Origin: Crossaster papposus
Lineage: Eukaryota > Echinodermata > Asteroidea > Velatida > Solasteridae
Assembly (NCBI GenBank): GCA_037893245.1
Contig: JBAIAA010001116.1
Coordinates: 124,001-188,000, forward strand
Length of the DNA: 64,000 bases
Reading direction: 5' to 3'
The notes beneath the pieces were generated by a model. That model was not told the DNA's origin. It ran no database searches and saw only the letters and a list, made by a program, of their open reading frames with translations. Made by a program: the position numbers and the translations under genes. Shown piece by piece: positions 1 to 11,807 of this stretch (the first letter of the stretch is position 1; the number at the start of each line of letters is the position of its first letter).

Positions 1-2456
1 AGTGTGCTGTTTGAACACATGATTCTGAAAAAAACTGTTTCGGAGGTTACATGTTAACGTTTACAACACATAATGTAATTTGTAGGAACAGTGCACTGTT
101 TTCTTTCAATTTTTTTGTTTTGTTGCTTTTCTACCCACTTAGAACTATTTGCAAAATGACAAAAAAAGTCTAGTTTACCTGTGATTTTTTTCTTAGGCTG
201 CGATCTTAAGTAATTTGTGTAACATTTCCAAAACAAAACACAGATTGTAAAGATTTTTGACGACAACATTTTCAAAAAATTTACTTTTTTTGTAACTGCA
301 GTTGGTCAAACCATTCCTGCTTTTAATGTTAACTACTTAACACTGCATTTTTTGTTCAAATTCTTCCATAGCTTAGTTTGCACACAACATAAAGAAGTCA
401 TGTTGTGGATTACAATGTTGTTTCAGAGGTTACATTAGCTTGTTTACAACTCACTCAACCTGCATTAAAAATGCAGAGTGAACAAATTATACACTTCTCA
501 TTGCACAATGTAGCAGTAACTAATTGATTAGTTTGAGTCAAACATCTCTGCTGATGTTGATGTATCACAGCCTTCAAGATCTACCATTTTGCAAAATAAA
601 ATTAAGAACACAAATCCACAGAAGTATGAAGATCTGAAATAGAAAGATAGAATAAGGGTCAAGACGCAATACTACCAAGTGAAAAAGGACCAGACGGTAC
701 ACATACATTTATCATGCAGAAGAGCTTCATGAGAGCTCACTAAACCTGCAAATCAGAAAATCCAACATCAAAGCAAGGGTTTACTACTAAGTTCTATGAA
801 CTAAAACTTAAGAACGTCAAGTCACTGTCACATTCAAGACACATACATGTAGCATGTCTGTGTGTTTACTGTGTTAACATAAAGGAAAAGCTCTGCTGAA
901 TGGGAGAAGGTTCAATGATGAGACGGACTGATGCTGATGTGTGAAAAGTCACTAACAGATTTCAAGAAGCCAAATGCATCCAAGGCAGCTGCTCAGCATG
1001 TGGAAATCTCAAAGGCACAATCCGAGACTTCTATGATGATTTTGTTGAAGCTTCATGAGCCACGGACATACATGTAACCTGGTTGAACTTGAAATGGGAA
1101 CTCTAAAAGGTTACGATGAAAACAGTTCTAGGACGTGTAAGCTAGCGGGGTACAAAGTTTGATATCTGATCAGAGCTTAACCCTAACTCCCTCACCATTG
1201 TTATTGAACAATACAATTCCTTCAAAATCCTCCAACTTCCTTTGTTGTGTAAGGAGTTAGGGTTAATGAACGGCTCCCTGTTTCCACTTTTGCAGTTTAA
1301 TTTCAGAGGGTTAATAATTTGATGAAATTAGTTCTTCGGAAGAACGATGCTAGAATGTACCGGCATATTACATGTACCGGTACATGTACATGTACTTAAG
1401 CTAGCGAGGTACATGTATAGTGCACTGTTCTGAGATTGTTTGCAACAAAATATCAACTTGTTATTGTTAATTAAAACTTTATTGTTATTGTTCAATACCA
1501 GGAATATTATTATCAACTAACGTTAAATTTTGTGTTATCATGCGTTACACATTTGGCACGCACATGTTCAGCAAATACGGCTGTTTAAATTATACATGCC
1601 TTTGTGATTTGGGACATTTCAATGTTTCCCTAATATCACAGTCTAGTCCCTATTTACAAGAGGCAAAATGTTACCATCGCAAATTGGGTAGACATGTAGA
1701 TCAATCGCTCATGGTCCAATAAGTAAATACATACACAAATTCATGGGGGTAGGATAAGAGAAAATTGGGTTTAGGGGGTTATTAAAGTTTGAAAGTTGTT
1801 GTGCACAAGTGTAAGGCTGTGTCTCCAAAAGGTATACCATTTCTCGTAATTTGATGTTTGATATTATTATTGATATTATTATTGTTATTATTATTATTGA
1901 GCCCATGAAGTTACAATAAAATTCATGTACTCTGCTAACTTTTTGATGAACAAAACACTGCACATTGTTGTACATCCTACATACCGGTACATGTACACGT
2001 ATACATGTACATGTACTGTAGGTGTTGGACCCTTCCAAACAAAATAAAAAATAAGAAATAACTGAATACATTGTAAAAACTTCTTGTGCTAAACTGTATG
2101 TGAAATCTCTGAAACAAAATGTGTGTATGAAACAGGATAGTAAAATAAGATTATGATTACAAAAACTAGCTAAAATGTATGTTGTATGAGGGTTACCCTC
2201 ACAGTTCTAGCTGAATCCTCCAATTTTAATATGAGTTTGCACACACCATCTATAGGGAGTTAGGGTTTTTAAGTACAAATTTATCAGCAATTACTCAAGC
2301 AGAGGGAAAAATATAAATTTAAGACGATTATCTTCAAATATACCAAGTGTCTCTATTACGAGGCTTCTTCAGAACTGAATAAAACTACATATAAACAGTC
2401 CACTTCATTTGTTAACTCTACATGTACGGTACATGTACCGGTAAGTGGTTTATTAA
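1..2456. other. Noncoding stretch with dispersed short motifs
   Basis: I see no convincing gene here; reading frames are short and lack domain signatures. The stretch holds several ACATGTAC/ACCGGT palindromic clusters (about 1369-1396, 1981-2018, 2421-2442). Short hairpin-like pieces end in AGGGAGTTAGGGTT (about 1180-1270 and 2180-2270). A segment at about 2313-2403 recurs in diverged form at 3950-4045. Confidence 0.6.
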
Positions 2457-2798
2457 AGATGGACTACAACGGAATAATGATAAAGGCTTTGTTGCCTTTT
2501 TTTGTTCGAGAAATGTATAATGATTACTAATATATCATTAGTATTCAATAAAACTTGTTCCTTCATGCAAAAAAACAACAAAATTGATCGGCGTTCTACG
2601 ACCCAGAAAAACTCAGTTTCAGCAAAAGCCCTTAACTCATGAATAATTCATACTTTGTGTGTGACGTACTACCCATGACGATTTACTCGGGTCGATCGTG
2701 TGCGTGCATTTTTACCGTACAATATGCAATGCGGAATAACAGCTGACAAGCTAGGCTATATTTTGGTACAACTATTTTCGACCGAAAAACAGCGAAAA

Positions 2799-3221
2799 AT
2801 GTCCGATAGCAGCGAGTATTGGGAAGACCACAGTATAGATGAGGAAGAGGCATTTCGTGGAGGTACTTCTGAGGACAGTGATGGCAGCTCTAGCGATGAG
2901 GGGAGCTCACCAGACGAGAGAGAAGGCGATGACTCTGCGGCCACGGCAGACCCGGCGGTTGCCGATGACTCGGCCGACGTAGAAGCAGTAGGCCTGGTGG
3001 TAGTAGTACGAATTCTCTCGATGTTTGGCGCTTTCAATGTGGGGATCGATCCAGGCTTCAAACGAAACTTTGTTGTCAATCCCAGTGAATTTTTCAAAGC
3101 ACTTGAAGGTTCAACACAGTCTGAAAATGTGCTGAACAAATCAAAGGCCTACTTCTTGCCGAGAAGGTCAGAAGGTGAAATCCTTTCGTGTAATATTTAC
3201 GAACTTCACCCATTCCTTTGA
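2799..3221 (+). CDS. Acidic Ser/Asp/Glu-rich ORF in the Kolobok-like element
   Basis: An open frame of 140 codons starts at ATG 2799. The first 70 residues are rich in Ser, Asp and Glu, followed by a short hydrophobic stretch and a basic region. Transposase-type domain motifs are absent. It lies wholly inside the TTAA-flanked element and overlaps the antisense THAP remnant at its 3' end, so at most one of the two is likely coding there. Acidic linkers occur in transposase first exons, so it may be an exon fragment, or it may be fortuitous. An upstream GTG extends the frame but is not a credible animal start. Confidence 0.3.
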   Translation: MSDSSEYWEDHSIDEEEAFRGGTSEDSDGSSSDEGSSPDEREGDDSAATADPAVADDSADVEAVGLVVVVRILSMFGAFNVGIDPGFKRNFVVNPSEFFKALEGSTQSENVLNKSKAYFLPRRSEGEILSCNIYELHPFL

Positions 3222-3314
3222 TAACGCAGGATCCCGCGGAAATTGCACAAAATGAATCTCTGGATTCTTCGAACAATTTCTCGTGCATCCACCAACAACA
3301 CATGAAGTTGGCAT
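3094..3314 (-). pseudogene. THAP zinc-finger exon, frameshifted (transposase N-terminus remnant)
   Basis: Starting at ATG 3314 (minus strand), the frame opens with MPTSCVVGGC, the typical beginning of a C2CH THAP finger, followed by the FPRDP and W-V-x-F-V pattern of the domain. The closing C-x2-H pair (CSAHF, about 3121-3135) is present but in another frame, so a frameshift breaks the domain near 3165-3175. THAP fingers bind DNA at the N-terminus of P and Kolobok transposases and of domesticated host factors. Its position inside a TTAA-flanked element favours a Kolobok remnant over a host gene. Confidence 0.65.
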
Positions 3315-3711
3315 TATTGTAGCTGATAGTGATACACTATAAAAAAAAAGATTCGTAAAAACTTCATGCCTCTGCATGAAAACGCATACATAATACACAC
3401 GGAATAACATGGCGTTTTTTGTTTACTCTCGGTTGCTCATGGGTAGTACGTCATCACTTTTCGCTGGTTTACAAGTCCGCTGGTACTATATCGTGGATTT
3501 CATTGTGGTTTTCAGTGGATCTTTGCCGGGAACCAGTACAGGGCAGGAAATTTCAAAATCGAAGAATCGAGGTCTAATTTTTTCGGTCAAATTGCAACAA
3601 AATTATTTAGAGAAAAACATGACCGTAACAATAAAGTGTTACCTGAACACAACATAAACAAGGTCCGATAATAAATTTAATGTGTGAGTTTTCGTTGTAG
3701 TCCATCTTTAA

Positions 3712-4305
3712 TATTGCAAACATTTGTTTGATGCTGAAGTCTGATGCAAGAACACCAAAGCTGAAAATACAAATGTTTTCTTGCCTCTTTGATGGATTAA
3801 TAACATGTTAAATTTATGAAAATACTTTGTTCTGTGTAGTGATTCCTTAACTCTTGTCAGAAGGTATGTTAACACTAAATGTAACCTCCGAAACATATAG
3901 CAGTTGTTAACAATAACCTCTGAAACACTGCTTTAGAAACCAGAAATATATATATTTAAGACGATTTTCTTCAAATATACTGAGTGTCTCAATTACAAGG
4001 CTTCTTCAGAACTGAATAAAACTACATGTAAACAGTCCACTTAATTTGTTAACTCAAATAAAGTGGTTTATTAATATTGCCAACATTTGTTCGATGCTAA
4101 AGTATGATGCAAGAACACCAGAGTTAAAACAATACAAATGTTTTCTTGCCCCTTTGATGGATTAATAACTTGTTTAGCTCATGAAAATACTTTGTTCCGT
4201 GTAGTGATTCTTTAACTCTTGTCAGAAGGTATGTTAACACTTATGTAACCTCCGAAACATATAGCAGTTGTTAACAGTAACCTCCGAAACACTGAATTAG
4301 AAAAA
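3712..4305. repeat. Diverged direct duplication, about 365-bp spacing
   Basis: A segment beginning TATTGCAAACATTTGTTTGA at about 3711 recurs at about 4075 with substitutions and small indels. Both copies contain the GTTCYGTGTAGTGATTC and GTAACCTCCGAAACATATAG blocks. The intervening piece repeats sequence found at 2313-2403. It looks like an old tandem duplication into which the Kolobok-like element inserted. Confidence 0.65.
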
Positions 4306-6199
4306 TTCCAACTTCAGCTTGGGGATTTCTGGTTTTTAGTTTGGAGCTTTTACTAATACTTTACAAGAAAACATGCCTTAACTAAGTATGCAGATATTTG
4401 GGGTAATATTAAATCTGCACACAAAAAATGCTGTTTTTGTCAAATTTCAGGCCTCAAATCATGTTTACCATCAATTTTGGTGACAATAATGAATAAATCA
4501 AGCTCCAAAATCATTGATTTCATAAAATATATGTCTCAACTAAGATTTTTTTAATGGAAACAATTAAATATAATAGGTTTGAAATTTTGGACTCTTGGAA
4601 ACAAAGTTACACCACTGATTGTGAAAATAGCCACTATGCTATATCATGGTATCACACTTCAGTGATTAGGCCTATTCAACACCCTAGTTCCATTGTCTCC
4701 ATTGAATTTATACAGCCAAGGATTATCAGCTGCATCCAGTAATTTATTGACATTCAAATTTTCCCGCTATTGTTCCTTAGTACCTTTGCAGGGCTTGCAA
4801 ATATTTGTATATGTACTTGTACATTACCGCGTACAATTGTCCTCAGCCCCGTGTGTAGTTCCACTGATGACGTAAAAACATGCGTCAAATTTTATGGCGG
4901 GTAGCGGTTGACGTAATATGACGCCCCGACTGCAGCAAGAAAAAATGCTGTAGGTGACAGAATGTCTGCAAAAACATGTAAATAACGGTGCTAATTAACT
5001 AAGTGTTGGCATCTTTATTAGTTGCATTATCAAAACAGGAATATTTTACTAAATAAAAAGTGGTCTCAGACCAGCAACTTAAAAATAAACCTGGCGCGAA
5101 CTGGTTCAATGTACTTACAATGTAGCACCAATTATATTTTTCTTAAATATACAAATTCTAATCAGTACACGATAAACTTTTGATCCATGAAGAAATTAGG
5201 TTTGCACTCAAGATTAAATCGTATTTTGGGAGTCTGTCAGGTGCTCCCCCTCCCAACGTACTGTACCACTCGCTAAACTTAAGAAAACCCATTTTGCAGT
5301 TGTCCCAGTCACCCCTGCATATCCCACGCTTCAAACCTTTTGCACTCAAAATTATGATTAAACCTGGCTGGGCTCCTGGACTAATAAGCAATTTCATTAG
5401 GATTATAAATTAAATTAAATTCCCCTATAATACTTGTAATAGTATCCATATTAGTATCCATTTATTATTAGTATTCATAGTAATCCAGTGGGTTGCGGCG
5501 AAAGAAAAAACATTCTGAGAAAGCCCCTTAGGCCTCACAAGTGACACCCCTCCCCCCCCCCTCTTTTTTGTCTCCTTTTGATGGATGTACCATACCATAG
5601 ATGGGATGATACAGTACCAGTAGATGACCACAGGCATGTTTACCAAGTGGCGGGGACAATATAAAACATAACAAATTGGAGTAGCCTTGATTCCAGGCTG
5701 GTGTGACCAGTTGGAGTTTGGCAGGTTTAGTATTGTTAGGTTCAGTACCAATAATTACTGAACCTGTGTGCAGTTGTTGAAGTTTGCTAGGTTTGGTATA
5801 CTTTATAGTGAAATAGCCTAGGGTTAGGGTTAAACATTGTGTTTAAAGCTTGTACAATACTTGTACTGTCTTTTCTGCAATTAAAGGAAACATGTGTAAT
5901 AAGTTGTTTTTTGCTTCAATCAATAAAGTATATTATTGACAACAACATGGTTGTGTTTATTTTCTGTGATAAATGGGGGAAAATAATTTGTAAAAATTTT
6001 GGTCAAACCATTCCGCCCCTCGGAGGAAAGCCAATAAACTTAAAACTTTCCGAGGGCTATGACACAAATTGAGGCAAAAAATTGCCGGGCTGCTACCCGG
6101 CCTATCGTGCATTATACTGACTGCGCGCATTGCAACAAGTGTCCGTCTTTACATGGTTTTTCATTCTGAATCAGGGTAAAAATACAACAGTTTCTGATA
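4306..6199. other. Noncoding stretch
   Basis: No supported gene. At 5090-5110 there is an isolated GGCGCGAACTGGTT sequence matching the end of the TTAA-flanked MITE at 25680-25913, so a MITE fragment is likely. Around 5700-5800 lies a GTTTGCTAGGTTTGGTAT motif that recurs at about 9350-9375. Confidence 0.5.
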
Positions 6200-6307
6200 A
6201 TGCCGACAAGGTGTGTAGCTGCTGGGTGTAGCAAAACTACTAAGGATGGAGTGAGCCTTCATTTGTTTCCAGCTAGTCCTAAATATCGAAGGATTTGGAC
6301 AGCCAAA
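6200..6307 (+). CDS. THAP zinc-finger first exon (partial gene)
   Basis: ATG 6200 opens MPTRCVAAGCSKTTKDGVS followed by L-H-x-F-P and R-x-I-W-T-A-K, the N-terminal half of a C2CH THAP DNA-binding finger. A good donor (AAA|GTAAAG) follows at 6308, just past the conserved tryptophan, where an exon boundary is plausible. Reading past it gives no THAP pattern and soon stops, which supports the splice. The closing C-x2-H half is not found nearby. It could be the first exon of a host THAP gene or a transposase remnant. There is no evidence that it belongs to the integrase-like exons downstream. Confidence 0.5.
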
Positions 6308-6309
6308 GT

Positions 6310-6801
6310 AAAGCTTTATCCTCGCTCAAGTCCGTGTCTAAATAAGAAATACATGTACTGTGATTCTAATCGACGAATTAGTACTGTTTTTGTCGGATTC
6401 ACCAAAAACCGAGGAAGAACTTTCAAGTTCGTCCAGGTGAAATTTGATTACTGTGCACAAAGCGTACGCGATTTGTACACTGTGGGTACATCAACATTTC
6501 ACCTACATATACCGGTACCGTACATGTGTAGTTAAATAGTAAAATTGCAATTTTTATTAATTTGGCTTTACCTACGAAAATCATGAAGGGAGGGGTGTTC
6601 GAAGGCCTACCCCTAAGTCAATAAGTGGGGGTGTACATGTATTTCTCCCCATTTCTGAAGCCACATCGACAATGTTGTTTTGGAATTCCTTATAAACTCT
6701 GTATAACTGGACAGACAAATGGATGTTTGAATTGAAAGACAGTGGTCCAGCTTGGCATATTTAGTTGTAAATAAAACCTATATTAATTGTTCTTTATCCA
6801 G
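6310..6801. other. Noncoding interval between THAP exon and integrase exon
   Basis: No gene seen. It holds one palindromic ACCGGTACCGT/ACATGT cluster at about 6505-6530 and otherwise unremarkable AT-rich sequence. Confidence 0.5.
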
Positions 6802-6949
6802 ACCTTTGGTATTGCGCGAAGGTGTTTGGACCCAAGTCCGTGTTGACCAGGGAAGTGAATTTGTCCTTACAACATTTCTTCAGGACTGCCTAGCAAGGAA
6901 CAGGCCGGAGCAGAACTGTCCTGCGTGGGTTGCTACATCATCTGTACAT
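6802..6949 (+). CDS. DDE integrase-core gene, exon carrying the second catalytic Asp
   Basis: The exon is bounded by an acceptor (TTTATCCAG at 6793-6801) and a strong donor (CAT|GTATGT at 6950). It encodes the V-R-V-D-Q-G-S-E-F-V stretch that in retroviral-type integrase cores carries the second catalytic aspartate. It ends in Ser-Val-His just before the third catalytic block. Joined in phase to 9469-9673 and 16004-16341 it rebuilds a domain seen in many uncharacterised animal proteins: D-Q-G-E, then S-V-H-N-x-R-I-E-R-x-W, then a helical tail. The exon with the first catalytic Asp was not found upstream. It may be a host gene derived from a transposon integrase, or a decayed copy. Confidence 0.65.
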
Positions 6950-7789
6950 GTATGTTCTTAAATTTGCCTAAATTGCAGAGGGAATAATTTGTTATACCAC
7001 ATTCATTATAACTCCTCTGTTATCCCTGCATCATTCCTTCATTGGCTTTTTCGCATAGACTTTGTACCTGTTTCATTCCACTGGTCACTTTTGTCATTAA
7101 ACAGACATCAATGTCATTGAAACTTTGCACATACTCAGAACTCATACAGAGCTCGTGCCTAAAACTCGGATGTCATGATGACGTTAGCACGTGACATGTG
7201 ATGTTATCTTAAAGGTGCAATTACATGTACCGGTACTTAATCTTTGAAAATCGATACAAAATCAACCGCAAAAGACCGGAACTTGAAGTTTGTGGGAATT
7301 GATAAAGGATAATAAAGGATTTTCAATTTATCTTGTGTGCGTGAAATCCCGTGACCCTTCCTTCCGGTCTAAACCGGAAGTGCATTATAATTTAAAAGTG
7401 GAAAACGATGTGAACTTACTTTCAACGATGTTAGCCGCTGGCTAGGTTGTAAGTAACAACAAAGTTAACGGTGACTTCATAAAATGTTATAGCGCCCTCT
7501 AGCGGTATGTTGACAGGTGTTACATCATATTACGATTATATTTGAATTATTACGTTTTTAGACCTTTAAGCCACGTCTCAGCAACGGAATGTGCTAACAT
7601 AACACATCTTTTTGTATTGTTAGGTGATAGACTTTGCACAAAAAGTTCACAAATGTGCGACATCGTTTTAATCAGTTTGAATTCATTTTAATCTGTTTAA
7701 ATTAACTTAAATTATTTTTTAATGATTTTAAATTGTTTTGATTGTATACATTTTTGAAATATTTAATCAAAAAAAATTGCGAATGCGAA

Positions 7790-8015
7790 AAAGCCCTATG
7801 TTCTGTTCCTCGAACAGACGTAGATCTAGTTATTTCTGTTCCTCTGCTATCACACTCCATTGTTCCCTTGCCCCCATCTTTACCCACACTGGCCTTTATG
7901 TTTCTCCTTCCAACCCTGCATACTTGTGTATCCCCTTTCATGTTTGTTTTTTGTTCCTCTGTCATTTGCCTCTAAAGAAGTCGTTGCTGAGGATGAAATA
8001 TTAGGCCACTCTACT
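7790..8015 (+). repeat. Possible Penelope-like element 3' end fragment
   Basis: A pyrimidine-rich tract ends in a block with AAGAAG and GATGAAATATTAGGCC at about 7974-8008. The 3' end of the Penelope-like copy at 41105-42709 has the same organisation: a pyrimidine-rich UTR, then GAAGAAG, then GAAATATTAGGCC. No coding part is attached. The match is by eye and short. Confidence 0.4.
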
Positions 8016-8354
8016 TTTTTGTATAATTAACCCTAACTACATGTACCCCCAGCCAACCAAACTCCAACTGTAGGTTTTGCTAGGTTTTGGCAGGTTTGGT
8101 ACTAATCATTAGCAACTTGATGTTGGACTTTTACTCGGTACAAGCAAAAGGCCCAGGGAGACCCTGTTGAATTCTGTGAGGTTCAGGGCAGAAAGGCATG
8201 AGACTTGTAAAAATGTTGGAGCTTGGGAGAATGCACAGGCATTTATTCGTGGGTGAGCTGACCTACCGGTATGGTCACAACACAGTTCCTGGTTAACTAA
8301 TGTGTACACTCTGTAAGTGGGTCTTTCCATAAATAAGGGGGCCAAAGCGTGACA

Positions 8355-9243
8355 TGGTGTTATTTCTCAAAATGTAATTTACTTTCTATATTCTTTGCAT
8401 GTTCGTATGGTGGGGATAGCTCATACGTTTAATGTATAACTTCAATTTCTCGAATCAGATTTTTTGTTTTCATATACGATCCAAAACTATCCATCACACT
8501 GTAATGGAGACACCGGTGTCTCAGTTACAGTGTGAAGTGTGAAACTTGTGACTTGTTTTGCCATAAATTAGTAGGTTTTCATTGAAAATTTCAAAGGGTA
8601 ATATGTAAACATCATTGGTATACTGTAATTCAGCTATTTTCAATGAAAACCTTCAAACGTTGGCCAAGCAGTAAAGGCCGACAGTTTTACGCGTAACCGT
8701 GACACTGGCGTCTTTGTTACACCGTGACTCAAAAAGTCCTGTCTCTCTTATTATACATCATAAATGTCTGAATCTATCATACATGTACATGTAGCATGTA
8801 TTACTATGCACTTTGCTCGATTCAGACATTTATGATGCATAATAAGAGAGACAGGACTTTTTGAGTCACGGTGTAACAAAGACACCAGTGTCACGGTTAC
8901 GCGTAAAACTGTCAGCCTTTACTGCTTGGCCAACGTTTGAAGGTTTTCATTGAAAATAGCTGAATTACAGTATACCAATGATGTTTACATATTACCCTTT
9001 GAAATTTAAATTTTCAATGAAAACCTACTAATTTATGGCAAAACAAGTCACAAGTTTCACACTTCACACTGTAACTGAGACACCGGTGTCTCCATACAGT
9101 GTGATGGATAGTTTTGGATCGTATATGAAAACAAAAAATCTGATTCGAGAAATTGAAGTTATACATTAAACGTATGAGCTATCCCCACCATACGAACATG
9201 CAAAGAATATAGAAAGTAAATTACATTTTGAGAAATAACACCA
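8355..9243. repeat. 889-bp foldback (near-perfect long inverted repeat)
   Basis: The left arm (about 8355-8780) is almost exactly the reverse complement of the right arm (about 8816-9243), with a loop of roughly 35-45 bp rich in ACATGTACATG. Arms differ by a few substitutions and short indels. Smaller self-complementary blocks such as GAGACACCGGTGTCTC sit inside each arm. No coding potential is seen. This is a foldback or large-hairpin MITE; I see no clear target duplication. It lies in the first intron of the integrase-like gene, so a transcript through it could form long double-stranded RNA. Confidence 0.85.
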
Positions 9244-9468
9244 CTTAAACACACTTCAACACATACAACCAATGTCCAGTCATCACAGCCCTGATGCTGA
9301 ACACTGAACAATACATAGACCCATCTGTACCAACTCAATCAAACTTCAACAGTTTGCTAAGTTTGGTATGCTTTCTAGTGCGAAAGTCTAGGGGGTTAGG
9401 GTTAGAGTAACTGAAAATCCGTAGAAGCTTATGAGATTAATCATATGTGTCACATTGTTAAATTGCAG

Positions 9469-9673
9469 AATCTGCGCATAGAACGTGTGTGGCCAGAAGT
9501 CAATCAGAGAGTTAACTACCCCCTGAAGCGTATAGTGGTTGCTATGCAGGAGCAAGGAATGTTTCACATGCAAGACGATGTAGAAAAGTTCTGCGTGTCA
9601 ATGGTTCTCATTCAAGTTGCCAGTATCGGAACCCAACGGTTTGTACAGAGTTGGAATCACCATAATATGAGAG
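9469..9673 (+). CDS. DDE integrase-core gene, exon carrying the catalytic Glu
   Basis: The exon lies between an acceptor (AAATTGCAG, ending 9468) and a donor (GAG|GTATTG at 9674). It opens N-L-R-I-E-R-V-W, the signature around the third catalytic residue (Glu) of the integrase core. It goes on through a helical stretch to Q-S-W-N-H-H-N. Phase matches the exon at 6802-6949 (a whole codon ends at CAT) and the exon at 16004 (one base carried over). Coding character is conserved over 68 codons without a stop. The preceding intron is about 2.5 kb and contains the 889-bp foldback. Confidence 0.7.
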
Positions 9674-10463
9674 GTATTGTATTTAAAATGTTTAATACTA
9701 ATTCTATAACACCCAAGTATGTCCTTGTCATTTGATTGGAAGGTTGTAGGTCACGCGGCATTCATTAGTCAAACCATTGCATAGCCTACATCATGACCGT
9801 GCATTTATGGTTCCATTCACCGGGCATTTTCGTCCCATCCCTTTGGATCTATTACACGCACGATCTACAGTATAGACCGGACTTGCATGCGTTTTATCAC
9901 AGCAGTACAGAACGCCCTCCATAGTACAATTTTTTTAATTTGGTTTATTTTTATAGTTTTATCCTTCAATCATATGACAAAGATCTACTTAACAAATAAA
10001 GAAGTTTTGCATTCGTGCAATGGTGAAAATATTTTCATTCATTGAAAGATAAAATTATCCATTCAACTCGGCTTCACCTCATTGAATGGAACATTTCATC
10101 TTTCAACTCGTAACAATATTCTCATCATTCATTGCACTTATAAACATCCATTATTCAGTCCTTCTGATTTGAGGTGTGCAATCGCACCCCCATGCCATCG
10201 CAGGCCTAAAAGCTACCCTAGAAGTGTGAATAATCAAACACGCCTAAATCCCACACGCCTAAATCCCACTGGGCCGCACACCTCGGCATCATTATACGGC
10301 ATTTACAACATTATTATACTTCATAATTTGTGTATGTCGGTGAAGAAAAAATGGCTTTACTGTAAATCCAGATGCATATATAAAAAAGCTACATGTATAT
10401 TGTTCAGTCCCAGCTTGAACCACAGACACATACAGAATCACATGGAAAAATAACGCGCCTACA
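9674..10463. other. Intronic/noncoding stretch
   Basis: No gene recognised. Around 10020-10130 several short pieces of CATTGAATGRA-like sequence repeat loosely. Nothing else is supported. Confidence 0.4.
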
Positions 10464-10571
10464 AAAATCCAGGTGTGCCTTTTTCCCACACGCCTGTGGA
10501 AAAATCCAGGTGTGCTTTTTTCCACACGCCTGTGAACAAATCCAGGTGTGCTTTTTTCCACACGCCTGTGA
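10464..10571. repeat. 36-37-bp tandem repeat, three copies
   Basis: Three successive units share AAATCCAGGTGTGC, a T-rich run, and CACACGCCTGTG (starts about 10464, 10501, 10537). Each unit is partly self-complementary (AGGTGTG against CACACGCCT), so each could fold into a short hairpin. Confidence 0.8.
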
Positions 10572-11119
10572 TTTTCAAATCAGAAAGACTGATTATTTGT
10601 ATAATAATGCATGTATTTTTGAAGGTACCGGTAGGTGATGTAATTCATCATTTTTATAATACTATAATTAACCACCAGCACTTAAAATCGAGTGTGTACC
10701 ACTTAAACGAATGCTTCTAAGGCCTACTGGTAGGTCACACCCAGGGTTGTAGCTACGCTGGCCGGCGCTGGCCGACGGTAGCCGGCATTCAACATCACCG
10801 GCCGGCACAAATTTTGCTGAATTACATCGCGATTTTGTATTTTTTGCTGCATCGCATCGCAATTTTGTACGTGTCCATTTGTATATGCTGCATGCCGCAA
10901 TCGCTGATGCACGCTTACAGGTTTTCCGGTTCTCAGACCAAAATATTCTGACAAATATATCTGGTTCATTAGTTCAGGGGACCAGACTATCCGACGTCAC
11001 GTCGTTTTGTTTTTTTCAATCATAGGGAACGTGCTATCATCCAACTGGCCAGCCGGCGATGTACGTACATACATGTACATTGTACGTGTGTACATGTACA
11101 TGCCAGTGTTGTAGTCGAG

Positions 11120-11757
11120 TCACCTATGTCGAGTCCGAGTCCCGAGTCCCGAGTCACTTGATCCGAGTCCGAGTCCCGAGTCACTTGGTCCGAGTCCGAG
11201 TCCCGAGTCACTTGGTCCGAGTCCGAGTCCCGAGTCACTTGGTTCGAGTCCGAGTCCCGAGTCACTTGATCCGAGTCCGAGTCCCGAGTCACTTGGTCCG
11301 AGTCCGAGTCCCGAGTCACTTGATCCGAGTCCGAGTCCCGAGTCACTTGATCCGAGTCCGAGTCCCGAGTCACTTGATCCGAGTCCGAGTCCCGAGTCAC
11401 TTGGTCCGAGTCCGAGTCCCGAGTCACTTGGTCCGAGTCCGAGTCCCGAGTCACTTGGTCCGAGTCCGAGTCCCGAGTCACTTGGTTCGAGTCCGAGTCC
11501 CGAGTCACTTGGTTCGAGTCCGAGTCACGAGTCACTTGGTTCGAGTCCGAGTCCCGAGTCACTTGGTTCGAGTCCGAGTCCCGAGTCACTTGGTCCGAGT
11601 CCGAGTCCCGAGTCACTTGGTTCGAGTCCGAGTCACGAGTCACTTGGTTCGAGTCCGAGTCACGAGTCACTTGGTTCGAGTCCGAGTCACGAGTCACTTG
11701 GTTCGAGTCCGAGTCACGAGTCACTTGGTTCGAGTCCGAGTCACGAGTCACTTAAAT
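11120..11757. repeat. 27-bp minisatellite, about 22-23 units
   Basis: Units read close to GAGTCCCGAGTCACTTGG followed by TCCGAGTCC. Position-specific variants (TTCGAG or TCCGAG, GATCC or GGTCC, CCC or CAC) cluster along the array, with CAC variants grouped at the right end. Because 27 is a multiple of three and the unit lacks stops, both strands are open over more than 230 codons; those frames are artefacts of the repeat. The unit is an expansion of the GAGTC motifs in the hAT end that contains it. Confidence 0.92.
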
Positions 11758-11807
11758 TTAAATAATTAAATAGTTAAAACACTTAAGCTATGGTCATTTT
11801 ACCCAAA

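Larger units (their letters stand above)
2457..3707. mobile_element. Kolobok-like DNA transposon remnant, TTAA target duplication
   Basis: The ends are perfect 15-bp inverted repeats (AGATGGACTACAACG and its complement), flanked on both sides by TTAA (2453-2456 and 3708-3711). A related uninterrupted sequence at about 4060-4080 reads straight through the site, giving an empty-site comparison inside the window. TTAA duplication plus a THAP-domain remnant inside is the known combination for the Kolobok superfamily. At 1.25 kb it is too short for a full transposase, so it is nonautonomous or internally deleted. Family assignment is inference; the boundaries are seen directly. Confidence 0.75.

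Noticed and set aside
11020-11769. Long open frames on both strands (over 230 codons) with 9-residue repeats
   Set aside because: They are the 27-bp minisatellite read in frame; the unit length is a multiple of three and lacks stops, so openness carries no coding information.
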